Shown: positions 1 to 9,625, numbered from the stretch's first letter. The stretch is 64,000 bases of DNA from CAYSCZ01 sp051155775 (GCA_051155775.1 DAXETV010000006.1:74822-138821); one strand, 5' to 3'. Program-made: numbers and translations. The notes: generated from the sequence alone by a model not told the origin.

Positions 1-651
1 AATTCTTGTAGAGTTTTGTTTGAAATCCGGAAAATTAACAAACAGGGAATTGATGCCTGACGGACTAAAAAAAGCTATAATATCATAATTAACATCTGCG
101 AGATCAGATATATCACTAGCAACAGTTTTATAAATTACAGCTTCTGTGAAGTTGTAACCATTTTTACTCAAGAAGTTGGGTATATCATCTTTTCTGATAT
201 TCGAACAAGGGAACAAAAACTTTTCATTCTTGTGCTTTTTCAATACTTCTATTAAATCCTGAGCAGTTTTAGAACCTATGAAAATTTTTCGTTTCCTTAT
301 AATTATATATTTCTGTAAATAATTAGAGGTTTGTTCGGAGATGCAGAAATACTTCATGTCAGAAGGTATTTCAATCTTATTCTCCAAAGCCAATCTGAAA
401 AAATGATCAACAGCATTTCTACTGGTAAGAATGATAGCTGAATGATCAAGAATATTGATCTTCTGCTTTCTAAACTCCTTACCATTAATCGGTTCTATTT
501 GTATAAAAGGTCTAAAATCAACTTTTAAATTATACTTAGAAGCCAATTTAAAATACGGGGAGTTGCTGTTTTTCGGCTTTGGTTGAGAAACTAAAATACT
601 TGAAACTTTTGTAAGACGCTCTTTGTCCGTAACTAATAATCCTTCACTCAT
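1..651 (-). CDS. hemD: Uroporphyrinogen-III synthase HemD, C-terminus cut by window edge
   Basis: The reverse strand is open from an ATG at 651 to the window edge, 217 codons with no stop. The protein matches the weakly conserved HemD fold: an N-terminal half with a segment like ILTSRNAVDHFF (around residues 75-86) and a second half with FFSPSGINSLF (around 193-203), the two typical S/T-R-N-A and S-P-S-G segments. HemD cyclises hydroxymethylbilane to uroporphyrinogen III in tetrapyrrole synthesis, in the cytoplasm. It starts 14 bases after the DUF4271 gene, an arrangement common in Bacteroidota, which supports the call because HemD sequences are divergent. Roughly 30 C-terminal residues are probably beyond the edge. 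Confidence 0.82.
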   Translation of the reverse strand, partial: MSEGLLVTDKERLTKVSSILVSQPKPKNSNSPYFKLASKYNLKVDFRPFIQIEPINGKEFRKQKINILDHSAIILTSRNAVDHFFRLALENKIEIPSDMKYFCISEQTSNYLQKYIIIRKRKIFIGSKTAQDLIEVLKKHKNEKFLFPCSNIRKDDIPNFLSKNGYNFTEAVIYKTVASDISDLADVNYDIIAFFSPSGINSLFVNFPDFKQNSTRI

Positions 652-665
652 GACCAATAATCTTA

Positions 666-1646
666 TTAGCTAAAATAAAATAACTTAAACACGATAAACA
701 GTGAGAAAATTTCTGAAGTGCAAAAATACGAAAATAAATAGATATTATTATACGAATATTTCTTTAAGAAAATATTTACTACAGCCAGACTAGATACTAA
801 AACGGCAATAAAATATAAAGAAGACAAAAACCGTAGATTAAATACAAAGGCTATGTCTAGTTGCCAAAATGCTATTAGAAGCAACAAAAAGAATGTATTA
901 ATGAAAAATATATATTTATTGAAGGTCTGATATTGCTCCTGTAACAAATTCCTCAGGTTAAACAGTAAAGTTAATAAGCTGATTACTAGATACTTTGCTA
1001 AGAAAAATATACCTATAATCACAGAGGTTTTAATTAAGGATATAATTATATCGGTATCATGGCCTAACATTAACAACTCAAACCTGCGATCAATTGGTAT
1101 CATCAAATGGAAAATAAGATCAATGATTAATATGTTAACAATAGTTAATAAAACAATCGGCATATTATCTAATAAATCAATGAGATTAATAGCCCTAGCA
1201 TTCAAAAAGCCGGAAAGAAAGATTATGCATATGATCAATATCACAAACCAATAATTTTGGTAGATAGTATTATACCTGGCAGTAAGTAATGATCCTTTCT
1301 GGTCATCTTTCCCAGATCGAATAATTATTTGCTTTGTCAGTGCATCACTTGAAATTATCTGTAAAATTCCTGAAGCATCATGCATCAATAACTGTTGATC
1401 TTTTTTTCCTAAATTAACATTAATCACTCGTCGGTTCTGTATAACAACAGAATTTGGAGGTAACTGAATATGAATGCTATCCGACACCTCAATCTCATTA
1501 GTAAATAGTCCGGTATTCCCTAAAGCTTTCTGGTTGATAATAACCCCTGTATCTTTATTTTTTTTATCTCCCTGGCCATGTGTATCAAAATTGACCAGTA
1601 TAACCAAAATGAATTTTAGATAAATTGATAGATAGGGGTTGATCAT
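666..1646 (-). CDS. DUF4271 family membrane protein
   Basis: A 326-residue protein with a hydrophobic N-terminal segment that may be a signal peptide, an extracytoplasmic region to about residue 130, and then six or seven membrane segments to the C-terminus. The layout and its position directly before hemD match the DUF4271 family of Bacteroidota, whose function is unknown. The start codon lies 62 bases inside the 3' end of the TamA-like gene, in another frame. No other in-frame ATG gives a sensible N-terminus, so this long overlap is probably real and suggests translational coupling. Family assignment rests on topology and context, not on a catalytic motif. Confidence 0.72.
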   Translation of the reverse strand: MINPYLSIYLKFILVILVNFDTHGQGDKKNKDTGVIINQKALGNTGLFTNEIEVSDSIHIQLPPNSVVIQNRRVINVNLGKKDQQLLMHDASGILQIISSDALTKQIIIRSGKDDQKGSLLTARYNTIYQNYWFVILIICIIFLSGFLNARAINLIDLLDNMPIVLLTIVNILIIDLIFHLMIPIDRRFELLMLGHDTDIIISLIKTSVIIGIFFLAKYLVISLLTLLFNLRNLLQEQYQTFNKYIFFINTFFLLLLIAFWQLDIAFVFNLRFLSSLYFIAVLVSSLAVVNIFLKKYSYNNIYLFSYFCTSEIFSLFIVFKLFYFS

Positions 1647-3273
1647 CAGTTCTGCCTAGCGCATATACAAAATTAAAACTACCCGATTCTGTGAATAAGC
1701 TTAGTCCCACGCCTAATCCTGTCGGATAATCACGAAAATTACTACTTTCTAAATTGAATTGTAAATAAGATTGATCAATGAATAAAAATAAGTAAGAATA
1801 TTGCTCAAAGAATAATCTCAGTTCTGTAGATCCTAAAATATAATTGGATGCAAAAAATTGGTTTTCTGTAAAACCCCGCAGAGAATTTATCCCCCCAATT
1901 CGATATAAATCATTAATGAATATTTCATCATTTATCACAGAGCCCCCGCTTATGTTCGAATATAAATTGAGATAGCGATTTATTGGAATGCTAAATGCGA
2001 TATCTGCTTCAAATGCATATTGGTTGGAGTTAATCCTAACCGAATCATAAACCTCCTGAGGGAATAATGAATTCCTAATCACCTTTTTACCACTAACTTC
2101 AGCACTTAACCTGACCCTGTAGCCATTTTTGGGCACAAATGGATTATCCTGATTGTTAATATCAAATGCCAGGCCGTAGCCATTGAGCCGGTTATCTAAG
2201 TTATCCCTCGAACTAAAAAATTCTGCTGACAAGACATTTGAACGTTTATTTTTGTAGAATAAGCTTAATTGCCCGTTGATAGAAACAGGGATACTTAAAC
2301 TAATTTGAGCATTTAAATTCACAAAATTTGTGTCTTCTTTAAGTAAATGATATGAAAAGCCGGCCTTTAAGGGAATACCAAACGGATAAGGGTGGATATA
2401 ATTCAAATCCAACACCTGACTGCGTGGTTTTGTGCCTCGCCAGGTAATATCCACGTTTTGCCCGCCCCCAAACAGGTTTCTAAGTCTCAGATCAAGTTCT
2501 CCGGTGATTAACAATTTATCACCTTCATTTTCCCTTGGAAGAAAGCCAAGTATACCATCGAACCGGTTAGCTTTTTTTTCTTCCAGATCCAGGTAAAGGG
2601 TTGCATTATTATTTTGAAATGAAATTTCCGCGGGCTTTCTTAGTTCCAGAAAACTAAGGCTATTAATTCTCCTTGAAATTCCATCGAGTGGCCTCTGTTG
2701 AAATTTCTTTCCATAATTTATCCTAAGATGGTTTTGCAGAAAAGAATTTTTAGTCTTAAGCCCCTTATTAATAACCAAGCTATCAAAGGTGATCTCAGGG
2801 CCTGAATCTATAGTCATCCTACCTTTTATAGAATTATCCAAAACGATCATGGAGTCTAACATAACTTTAGTGAATGGATATCCTTCATTCACATAAGCAT
2901 CAGAGATTTTTTTACTGACCTTAAAGAACGTCAACGAATCATGGATAGGATAGAAATAATCATCACCTGCTTTCAGTTTATACTTTGGCCCTTTATAAAG
3001 AAAAAAACTGGCGGTATCTCCTAAAATAAGCGCTGAGTCAATATTAGCCAATATATAGCCCTTTCCTCTTAGCTGTTCAATCAATGAATTAACGCGCTCA
3101 TTGATATCATTTTGATCACTTATTTTAAAGACCTCCCTGGTCCGGTCCTCATATTGCAATACAACAATAGTTTCTTCAACCTCCTGAGCAAAACTATCAT
3201 TGATGGTAATAAAAAGTATTTTTACCATCAGAATTGAAAGAATAAAACCGAATTGTCTGGCATTTATATCCAT
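1585..3273 (-). CDS. TamA/BamA-like outer membrane beta-barrel protein with POTRA-like N-terminus
   Basis: About 562 residues from the ATG at 3273. A signal peptide ending near the SFAQ motif is followed by a periplasmic region with POTRA-like character (for example NEGYPFTKVMLDS and GPEITFDSLVIN), then a C-terminal barrel. The barrel carries the Omp85 hallmark region with GGINSLRGFTENQFF, close to the conserved VRGY/F motif of the L6 loop, and an aromatic last residue (FGYTGQF). Proteins of this type insert or export proteins at the outer membrane; the substrate cannot be told. The frame stays open upstream to an ATG at 3315, but that adds a polar stretch before the signal peptide. Either start overlaps the divergent hemW gene. 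Confidence 0.8.
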   Translation of the reverse strand: MDINARQFGFILSILMVKILFITINDSFAQEVEETIVVLQYEDRTREVFKISDQNDINERVNSLIEQLRGKGYILANIDSALILGDTASFFLYKGPKYKLKAGDDYFYPIHDSLTFFKVSKKISDAYVNEGYPFTKVMLDSMIVLDNSIKGRMTIDSGPEITFDSLVINKGLKTKNSFLQNHLRINYGKKFQQRPLDGISRRINSLSFLELRKPAEISFQNNNATLYLDLEEKKANRFDGILGFLPRENEGDKLLITGELDLRLRNLFGGGQNVDITWRGTKPRSQVLDLNYIHPYPFGIPLKAGFSYHLLKEDTNFVNLNAQISLSIPVSINGQLSLFYKNKRSNVLSAEFFSSRDNLDNRLNGYGLAFDINNQDNPFVPKNGYRVRLSAEVSGKKVIRNSLFPQEVYDSVRINSNQYAFEADIAFSIPINRYLNLYSNISGGSVINDEIFINDLYRIGGINSLRGFTENQFFASNYILGSTELRLFFEQYSYLFLFIDQSYLQFNLESSNFRDYPTGLGVGLSLFTESGSFNFVYALGRTDDQPLSINLSKIHFGYTGQF

Positions 3274-4368
3274 ATCCCTTATTGCAGGAAAGCTTGTCAC
3301 TACTGCGATTTTCACTTTTCAACAAATCTTAAAACAAAATCATCTTTCATCGAAAGTCTTTTGCAAGAAATTGCCCTTAGAAAAGATTTCCTCCGCAATA
3401 CAAAAATCCAAACTTTATATTTTGGAGGAGGAACACCGTCTCTACTGAATTACGAATCCCTACGGGAAATCATCGCACAATGCTATAAAGATTATGATTT
3501 ATCTCAACTCAAAGAACTTACCATTGAATGTAATCCAGATGACCTTGACCTTGAGAAATTATCCGGGCTTAAAACCCTTGGCTTTAATCGGCTGAGTATT
3601 GGTGTACAAAGTTTCCAGAATGAAGTCCTTACCCTGTCCAACCGATCACATACCAGCCAACAAGCGCTGACGAGCTTTGAAAAAGCCAGGGAGGTTGGGT
3701 TTTATAATATTAGCATAGACTTAATGTATGGTTTTACAGGCTTTAACATTCAACCGGACCTGGAGCAAATTACAATTTTAAATCCCGAGCATATCTCCAT
3801 TTATGGGCTGACTATAGAAAATCAGACGGCATTTGGTCACTGGGTTAAAAACGGGACATTAAAACCTATGGATGAAGAAACAGAAAGCCAGCAATATGAA
3901 AACATCATCCAATGGCTTCAGGTGCATGGCTATGAACATTATGAGATATCTAACTTCAGCAAACCGGGTTACTATTCCATGCACAATACTGCATACTGGT
4001 CAGGGAAAGAATACCTTGGCCTTGGGCCCTCTGCTCATTCTTATAATGGAATAACCAGACAGGTTAATGTTTCAAATAACATCAAATACATTAAATATTT
4101 GAATGAGAAGATCCTGCCTGCTCATTGTGAAATCCTAACAGAAAAAGACCGGGCTAACGATTATTTGCTCACATCCCTCCGAACCAATGAAGGGACCGAT
4201 GTCAATTTCCTCCACACTTATTTTGGCTATCCTGTACAGGAATATCAGCGCATTATAATAAAATTTATTAAGCAAAATTTAATTACTCAACAGGGCAGCA
4301 AAATTAAATTGAATCAAAAGGGTAAATTACTGATGGACAATATACTGAGTGAGTTGCTATGGATTTAA
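3253..4368 (+). CDS. hemW: Radical SAM heme chaperone HemW (HemN-like)
   Basis: A 371-residue radical SAM protein. Cysteines 11, 15 and 18 form the CxxxCxYC cluster motif, and the next position is Asp-Phe, not the extra Cys of true HemN, so this is HemW, which inserts heme into respiratory proteins. GGGTPS follows near residue 57, and the HemN C-terminal domain covers the last third. The start is TTG at 3253: an in-frame TGA lies at 3235 and no ATG or GTG lies between. A purine stretch GAAAG at 3236-3240 could serve as ribosome binding site. The 5' end overlaps the divergent TamA-like gene by 21 bases if that gene starts at 3273. The stop overlaps the next gene by 10 bases. Confidence 0.9.
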   Translation: MSGIYIHIPYCRKACHYCDFHFSTNLKTKSSFIESLLQEIALRKDFLRNTKIQTLYFGGGTPSLLNYESLREIIAQCYKDYDLSQLKELTIECNPDDLDLEKLSGLKTLGFNRLSIGVQSFQNEVLTLSNRSHTSQQALTSFEKAREVGFYNISIDLMYGFTGFNIQPDLEQITILNPEHISIYGLTIENQTAFGHWVKNGTLKPMDEETESQQYENIIQWLQVHGYEHYEISNFSKPGYYSMHNTAYWSGKEYLGLGPSAHSYNGITRQVNVSNNIKYIKYLNEKILPAHCEILTEKDRANDYLLTSLRTNEGTDVNFLHTYFGYPVQEYQRIIIKFIKQNLITQQGSKIKLNQKGKLLMDNILSELLWI

Positions 4369-4778
4369 TTCCTAATATCTTTGAGGATATTTTTCAACCA
4401 TTATTTTATTGTGTTATGGATCGTGAAGAAAAAAAAGCTTTCATCTTACTTAAAGCCCTGATATTACACTATCATGGCTTGGATGAAGATGAGGAAAAAA
4501 TATTAAATGAATCTGCTGAAAGCTTGGAAGCACAGGATGAACTACAATGGTCCCTCAAATTTATTGCTGAAGACTACCTTTCCGCATTTGAACGCTCCAG
4601 AGAATACCTCAATAAAATAATCGGTAATTTGCCGGAAGAAAAAAAACTGGAATACCTCCTCGCCGTATGGAACGATAATTACAAAAAAGGCTACCTGACT
4701 GAAATGGAGGCCACCGCCATGCTTAACCTCGCCAAAGAATGGGGTATTGATAAACAACTTCTTCATAAAGTAGGCTGA
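4359..4778 (+). CDS. Small acidic helical protein, possibly TerB-like
   Basis: A 139-residue soluble, acidic, mostly helical protein starting 10 bases inside the end of hemW, so the two are probably translated together. The helical pattern with conserved-looking acidic positions (DEDEEKIL, AEDYLSAFERS, TEMEATAMLNLAKEWG) recalls TerB-like all-helical domains, but I see no decisive motif, so the family call is weak. There is no signal peptide or membrane segment. The gene ends exactly one base before the stop codon of the response regulator gene on the other strand, with no spacer for a terminator. Confidence 0.7.
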   Translation: MDLIPNIFEDIFQPLFYCVMDREEKKAFILLKALILHYHGLDEDEEKILNESAESLEAQDELQWSLKFIAEDYLSAFERSREYLNKIIGNLPEEKKLEYLLAVWNDNYKKGYLTEMEATAMLNLAKEWGIDKQLLHKVG

Positions 4779-5501
4779 TCATAAGCTCATCATTTCTTTA
4801 AACCTGGAGGCTTGTCGCCGGCTGACCTCAACTTTTTCACCCCCTTCTAGTTCAACCAATAGACCGCCATTGAACCAGGTCTCAATGGCCTTTACCCATG
4901 TAAGGTTTATAATATGTTTCCTGCTGGCCCTGAAAAACGCCCGTTCATCTAATCGCTCCTCTAATGCATTTAATGACTTATGGATCATGGGTTTGAAGTT
5001 TTTAAAATATACCTTTATGTAATTGCCATCAGACTCAAATAAACGAACTTCTGATAACCGGACAAACCAGCACTTCTCCCCATCTTTCACGAACACCTGG
5101 TCATCTACATTTAGTTTCCGCTCTTCCTTTTTTGATCTATGATGAACTTCCTGATCATATCTCATTATTCTTTCAATGGCTTCTCCAAGTCTTTCCGGTT
5201 GAATAGGTTTCAATAGATAGTCAAAAGCATTATATTCAAAAGCTTTGATGGCATAATCATCATAAGCGGTGGTAAAAATGACCTTGGGCACGATAAGAAG
5301 CTGCTCCAACAGGTCAAAACCCGTACCACCGGGCATTTGTATATCCAGAAAAATAAGGTCTGGCTTATGCTTATTGATTTTAAGAATAGCATCCTCCATG
5401 TTAACCGCCTCATCCGTTATATCGATCTCTTCTCTGTCGGCTAACAGGTTGGTCAGCTCTTTACGGGCCAGTCGTTCATCATCTATTATGATCGTTTTCA
5501 T
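4779..5501 (-). CDS. LytTR-family response regulator
   Basis: A 240-residue regulator. The receiver domain (1-120) has the acidic pair D7/D8, phosphoacceptor D53 in FLDIQMPGGTGF, T77/T78 and K98 in YLLKPI. The C-terminal LytTR DNA-binding domain (about 135-238) has FESDGNYIKVYF and FFRASRKHIINL. It is activated by the histidine kinase encoded immediately upstream, whose last 23 bases overlap this start. LytTR regulators usually bind paired direct repeats in target promoters; no obvious target site is visible nearby. Confidence 0.93.
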   Translation of the reverse strand: MKTIIIDDERLARKELTNLLADREEIDITDEAVNMEDAILKINKHKPDLIFLDIQMPGGTGFDLLEQLLIVPKVIFTTAYDDYAIKAFEYNAFDYLLKPIQPERLGEAIERIMRYDQEVHHRSKKEERKLNVDDQVFVKDGEKCWFVRLSEVRLFESDGNYIKVYFKNFKPMIHKSLNALEERLDERAFFRASRKHIINLTWVKAIETWFNGGLLVELEGGEKVEVSRRQASRFKEMMSL

Positions 5502-6522
5502 ATTTTTCCGGTATCAGTATTTTCGTTAAGACCGTATGGTCATTCTCATTTTCAATTTTAAAATTAGCGCTTTCCCCATAAATCAGTCCCAGCCGCTTAA
5601 TGGTATTTTCTAGGCCCGTACCCGTCGATTGGTTGCTCCTATTTATATACTGCCCGGAGTTTCGGATCTGGATCTCCAGGCATTCCGGCCGAACTTTCGT
5701 TTTTAACGATATTTTACCACCGTATGTAAGCTGGGCTATCCCATGCTTTATCCCGTTTTCCACCAGTGTTTGAATCATCATCGGGGGGATGTAATAATTT
5801 TCAGATCCCTGGGCGATATCTATCTCTGTATTCAGCCTTTCTTCATAGCGGATAGCCTCCAGGTTGAGGTAGTCCATCACCGTTTTCATCTCTTCCTGAA
5901 AGCTAATCAGCCGATCTTTATTTTTCAGCAGTGAGTTTCTGAGGATGAGGGAGAGTTGGGTTATCGCCACCTTCGACTTATGAGGGTCTTCATCTACCAG
6001 TCCACGGATGCTGTTCAGGGCATTAAAGATAAAATGTGGATTAAGTTGCGACTTCAGATTATTGAGCTCAATTTCATTGAGGGCAGCTTCCATTTGCAGC
6101 GATTTATTGTATTTCTCAAAATAATGGACTATAAAGTATATCATCGACCAGATGAAATAAATAAAAAAAGGTCCAATCAGGTTCACGATCATAGCCAAAG
6201 TGGTAAAATCACTTTCAGGCACCAACATGCCGAGGTAGTAAGAGATCAGAAGTAGGTAAGCATAATTTGACACACTTAGCAAGATAATGACAATCAGAGC
6301 CCTGGGTATGAGCGCTTTCCAGTGACTATTCAGCCAACCATTCCTTTTTATGATAAACCGGAAGATATGGGTAGACAGTAGGTAATAGAGTGCATGCAGC
6401 ACTTGCCCCAGCACCTGGTTGAGGCCTATGTCACGGAAAATGGAGTAGATAAAAATATTAGCCAACCCGTATATGGACCAGCCCATAATCTGACATAACC
6501 AATATAACCTATCCCGGCTCAT
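5479..6522 (-). CDS. LytS-type sensor histidine kinase
   Basis: A 347-residue membrane kinase: about four membrane segments in residues 5-135, a short linker, then the His_kinase domain with H163 in NPHFIFNALNSI and an HATPase region with the N-box VENGIKHGIAQ and GTGLENTIKRL. There is no periplasmic sensor domain of any size, so the signal is probably sensed in or at the membrane. It phosphorylates the overlapping LytTR regulator. The start ATG at 6522 gives a normal first membrane helix. Its upstream region holds a GC-rich repeat at 6617-6671, but no clear Bacteroidota promoter. Confidence 0.92.
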   Translation of the reverse strand: MSRDRLYWLCQIMGWSIYGLANIFIYSIFRDIGLNQVLGQVLHALYYLLSTHIFRFIIKRNGWLNSHWKALIPRALIVIILLSVSNYAYLLLISYYLGMLVPESDFTTLAMIVNLIGPFFIYFIWSMIYFIVHYFEKYNKSLQMEAALNEIELNNLKSQLNPHFIFNALNSIRGLVDEDPHKSKVAITQLSLILRNSLLKNKDRLISFQEEMKTVMDYLNLEAIRYEERLNTEIDIAQGSENYYIPPMMIQTLVENGIKHGIAQLTYGGKISLKTKVRPECLEIQIRNSGQYINRSNQSTGTGLENTIKRLGLIYGESANFKIENENDHTVLTKILIPEKYENDHNR

Positions 6523-6616
6523 GAACTATAGATACGCATTCGGGCAAAAAGTTATGAATTTATAGCCAATATTTTCATGGATCCACACTACCCTCCCCGC
6601 AAGCTTACCCTCATGG

Positions 6617-6671
6617 CCTGCCGCCGGCCAAGCCTGCTGCCCTCTATCCAACACGGTCTTGGCCCGGCTCC
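6617..6671. repeat. GC-rich hairpin repeat element, copy 1
   Basis: A 55-base GC-rich block in AT-rich surroundings, between the 3' end of uvrA and the 5' end of the LytS kinase. The arm GGCCAAG (6626-6632) is perfectly complementary to CTTGGCC (6658-6664), with an outer GCCG/CGGC extension across a two-base CC bulge. A second copy with the same ends and spacing, but a different inner arm, lies at 63810-63865. The flanking GC-rich tract 6585-6616 has no clear structure. No coding function is seen. Confidence 0.6.
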
Positions 6672-6739
6672 TTATCCCCTATGCCGTACAACAACTTTCC
6701 CCAGTGATCAATAGCATGGGACCATAATAAGGTATATTT

Positions 6740-9619
6740 TCAATATTTCAACTCAGCCCTTAAAAACCTAGCCGTGTAGCTTTTCTTATTTTTTATGATC
6801 TCTTCAGGCGTACCCGTGCATAAAATTTCACCTCCTTTATCGCCGCCCTCGGGGCCTAAATCAATTATATGATCCGCCACTTTGATTACATCTATGTTGT
6901 GCTCTATGATCAACACCGTGTTGCCCTTGTTCACCAGTTTGTTGATCACCTCTAATAAATGCTCAATATCCTGGAAATGCAAACCAGTAGTGGGTTCATC
7001 TAAAATATAAAGGGTCTTTCCCGTATCTTTTTTGGACAATTCAGTCGCTAGCTTGACGCGCTGTGCCTCTCCACCTGATAAGGTGGTTGCATGCTGTCCC
7101 AGCCTGATGTATCCCAGGCCCACGTCATAGAGGGTCTTTACACGTCTTAGTATCCTGGGTTGGTTTTCAAAAAACCTCACTGCCTGCTCTACAGTCATGT
7201 CCAGTACATCGGCAATAGACTTCCCTTTAAACCTTACCTCCAGCGTTTCACGGTTATATCGCTTTCCCTTGCATGTCTCACAAGGCACATGCACATCCGG
7301 CAGAAAATCCATCTCTATGAGTCGCATACCTCCACCCTGACAGGTTTCACATCTTCCACCTTTCACATTGAATGAAAACCTACCCGGTTTATACCCCCTG
7401 ATCTTAGCTTCCGGAATCTCGGCGAATAACGATCGAATATCAGAAAACAACCCGGTGTAGGTAGCCGGGTTCGACCGGGGTGTCCTGCCAATTGGCGACT
7501 GGTCAACTTCTATTACCTTATCGATATGCTCTAAACCTTTGACTGAGGAATAGCTTAGCGGTTCCTTTTTGGACTTGTAGAAATGTCTGTTTAATATAGG
7601 AAATAACGTATCATGGATTAAACTTGACTTACCACTGCCAGAAACACCCGTTACGCAAAGCAGTAACCCAAGCGGGATTTCTAAATTGACCGATTTAAGA
7701 TTGTTGCCAACAGCCCCTTTAAGTATTAATTTCTTTCCATTACCTTCACTTCTGTTGTCGGGTAATTTTATTGTTCGCTTATTGCTTAAGTACTCAGCGG
7801 TAATACCCGGCTTAGTTAAAAACAGCTCGGGTGATCCCTCGGCTACGATTTCTCCGCCATGAATGCCAGCCCCGGGCCCTATATCAACGATATGGTCGGA
7901 CTCCAGCATCATCTCTTTATCGTGCTCAACCACAATCACCGTATTACCAAGGTCACGAAGGTCTTTCAGCGCATTGATCAACTTTACATTGTCCCTTTGA
8001 TGCAATCCGATGCTGGGTTCATCAAGTATGTACAATACCCCGATTAACTGTGTGCCAATCTGTGTTGCCAATCTTATACGTTGTGCTTCTCCGCCGGACA
8101 GGGTTTTTAATGGCCTGTTCAAATGCAGGTATCCTAACCCTACATCCAATAAAAAAGAAACCCGTTTTCGAATTTCTTTCAATATTTCTTTCGCTATGAT
8201 CTGTTGCTTATCATCCAACCTGTCTTCAAGTCCAACCAACCACTCACTAAACAGGTCTATGGACATATTTGCAAGTTCAGCAATATTTTTATCATCAATC
8301 TTAAAATGTAATGTCTGCTTTTTTAGTCTGGCACCATCACATTCCGGACATGCTTTGATGACCATAAAGTCCTTAAGCCAATTCTGTATTTTCTCTGAAC
8401 CGGTTGTTTGCTGTTTTTCCAGAAAATTGATGATACCTTCGAACCTGGTATGCCAGTCAGTGCCCGGATATTTTTTTGATCTTACAGCCACCGGAACCTT
8501 ATCGCCATATAAAAGAATCCTGATGACATCTTCCGGTATATCCTTTATGGGAGTAGAAAGTCTTAAATCAAATCTTTTAAGGATTGAATCAATCTTCTTA
8601 AAGATCCATATATCGCGGAAATCGCCCAATGGTGCAAAGCCTCCCCTGCTGATACTTAAATTAGGGTCAGGAATAACTGAATCGCGGGTAATTTCTTCAA
8701 TTGTCCCCAGCCCATTACATTTTGGGCAGGCTCCATATGGCGAATTAAACGAAAAAGAATTGGGGGCAGGATCATCATAGGCTAACCCCGTTTCCGGATC
8801 CATCAGGTTTTTGGAAAAATATTTTAATGCTTCATTCTCGGTTAAAAGCATTAAAATGCCTTTCCCTAGTTTGAGCGCCGTGCTTATAGAACTGGATAAT
8901 CTTTGTAAATCCTTATTTGAAACTTTTATTCTGTCAATTACAATCTCGATATCATGCGTTTTATATCGATCTACCTGCATCTTTGGAACCAGGTCCCTGA
9001 TTTCCCCATTTACCCTTACCTTGGCAAAACCCTGCTTTCTGATCTGCTGGAATAATTCCCGGTAATGACCCTTACGTCCTTTGATAACAGGTGCCAGTAT
9101 AGAAAGCTTTAGATCCTGAAAATCCCTTAAAATGTAGGCCTTTATTTGTTCTTCAGTCTGCCTGATCATCCTTGCACCGGATAAGTAAGAATAAGCATGA
9201 CCTGCCCTGGCGAATAATAACCTCAGAAAATCATATATCTCAGTTAAGGTGCCAACGGTTGATCTCGGATTCCTGGACGTTGTTTTTTGTTCGATGGATA
9301 TAACAGGGCTTAATCCTTCAATTTTATCAACGTCAGGCCTTTGCATATTTCCGATGAATGACCTGGCATAGGCTGAAAAGCTCTCCATGTACCTTCTCTG
9401 TCCCTCAGCATATATGGTATCAAATGCCAGAGAGGATTTCCCACTTCCGCTTATACCGGTGATTACAATAAGCTGATTCCTCCTAAACTTAAGATCGATA
9501 TTTTTAAGGTTGTGCTCCCTGGCTCCAAAAATTTCGATATAACCATTATCCAGGGCTTTGGCGGATTTAGATATTTCTAAATCATCCGGACAGGTCTCTT
9601 TTATTATTTCTTTTTCTAT
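6740..9619 (-). CDS. uvrA: Excinuclease ABC subunit UvrA, non-canonical start
   Basis: UvrA finds bulky DNA lesions and loads UvrB. The protein has two ABC ATPase units: Walker A GISGSGKSSLAFDT near the N-terminus and GVSGSGKSSLIHDT in the second half, signature motifs LSGGEAQRI and LSGGEAQRV, and CxxC zinc pairs (CPKC, CPEC, CETC, CETC). The first ATG at 9388 (METSFS-like region MESFSAYARSF) is too late, because the Walker A motif and the GAREHNLKNIDL strand lie upstream in the same frame. That frame is open back to the TAG at 9626-9628, the stop of the preceding gene, and contains no ATG, GTG or TTG. I place the start at the ATA at 9619; ATT at 9622 is the alternative. The usual N-terminal CxxC of the UvrB-binding region is absent. 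Confidence 0.93.
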   Translation of the reverse strand: MEKEIIKETCPDDLEISKSAKALDNGYIEIFGAREHNLKNIDLKFRRNQLIVITGISGSGKSSLAFDTIYAEGQRRYMESFSAYARSFIGNMQRPDVDKIEGLSPVISIEQKTTSRNPRSTVGTLTEIYDFLRLLFARAGHAYSYLSGARMIRQTEEQIKAYILRDFQDLKLSILAPVIKGRKGHYRELFQQIRKQGFAKVRVNGEIRDLVPKMQVDRYKTHDIEIVIDRIKVSNKDLQRLSSSISTALKLGKGILMLLTENEALKYFSKNLMDPETGLAYDDPAPNSFSFNSPYGACPKCNGLGTIEEITRDSVIPDPNLSISRGGFAPLGDFRDIWIFKKIDSILKRFDLRLSTPIKDIPEDVIRILLYGDKVPVAVRSKKYPGTDWHTRFEGIINFLEKQQTTGSEKIQNWLKDFMVIKACPECDGARLKKQTLHFKIDDKNIAELANMSIDLFSEWLVGLEDRLDDKQQIIAKEILKEIRKRVSFLLDVGLGYLHLNRPLKTLSGGEAQRIRLATQIGTQLIGVLYILDEPSIGLHQRDNVKLINALKDLRDLGNTVIVVEHDKEMMLESDHIVDIGPGAGIHGGEIVAEGSPELFLTKPGITAEYLSNKRTIKLPDNRSEGNGKKLILKGAVGNNLKSVNLEIPLGLLLCVTGVSGSGKSSLIHDTLFPILNRHFYKSKKEPLSYSSVKGLEHIDKVIEVDQSPIGRTPRSNPATYTGLFSDIRSLFAEIPEAKIRGYKPGRFSFNVKGGRCETCQGGGMRLIEMDFLPDVHVPCETCKGKRYNRETLEVRFKGKSIADVLDMTVEQAVRFFENQPRILRRVKTLYDVGLGYIRLGQHATTLSGGEAQRVKLATELSKKDTGKTLYILDEPTTGLHFQDIEHLLEVINKLVNKGNTVLIIEHNIDVIKVADHIIDLGPEGGDKGGEILCTGTPEEIIKNKKSYTARFLRAELKY

Positions 9620-9625
9620 AATAGA

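Noticed and set aside
3253..4368. Annotation as HemN, oxygen-independent coproporphyrinogen oxidase.
   Set aside because: The fourth cysteine of the HemN motif is absent and the length fits HemW, so a heme chaperone is the better call.
8010..8780. A 256-codon open frame on the plus strand.
   Set aside because: It lies wholly antisense to uvrA, has no family features and is explained by the codon pattern of uvrA.
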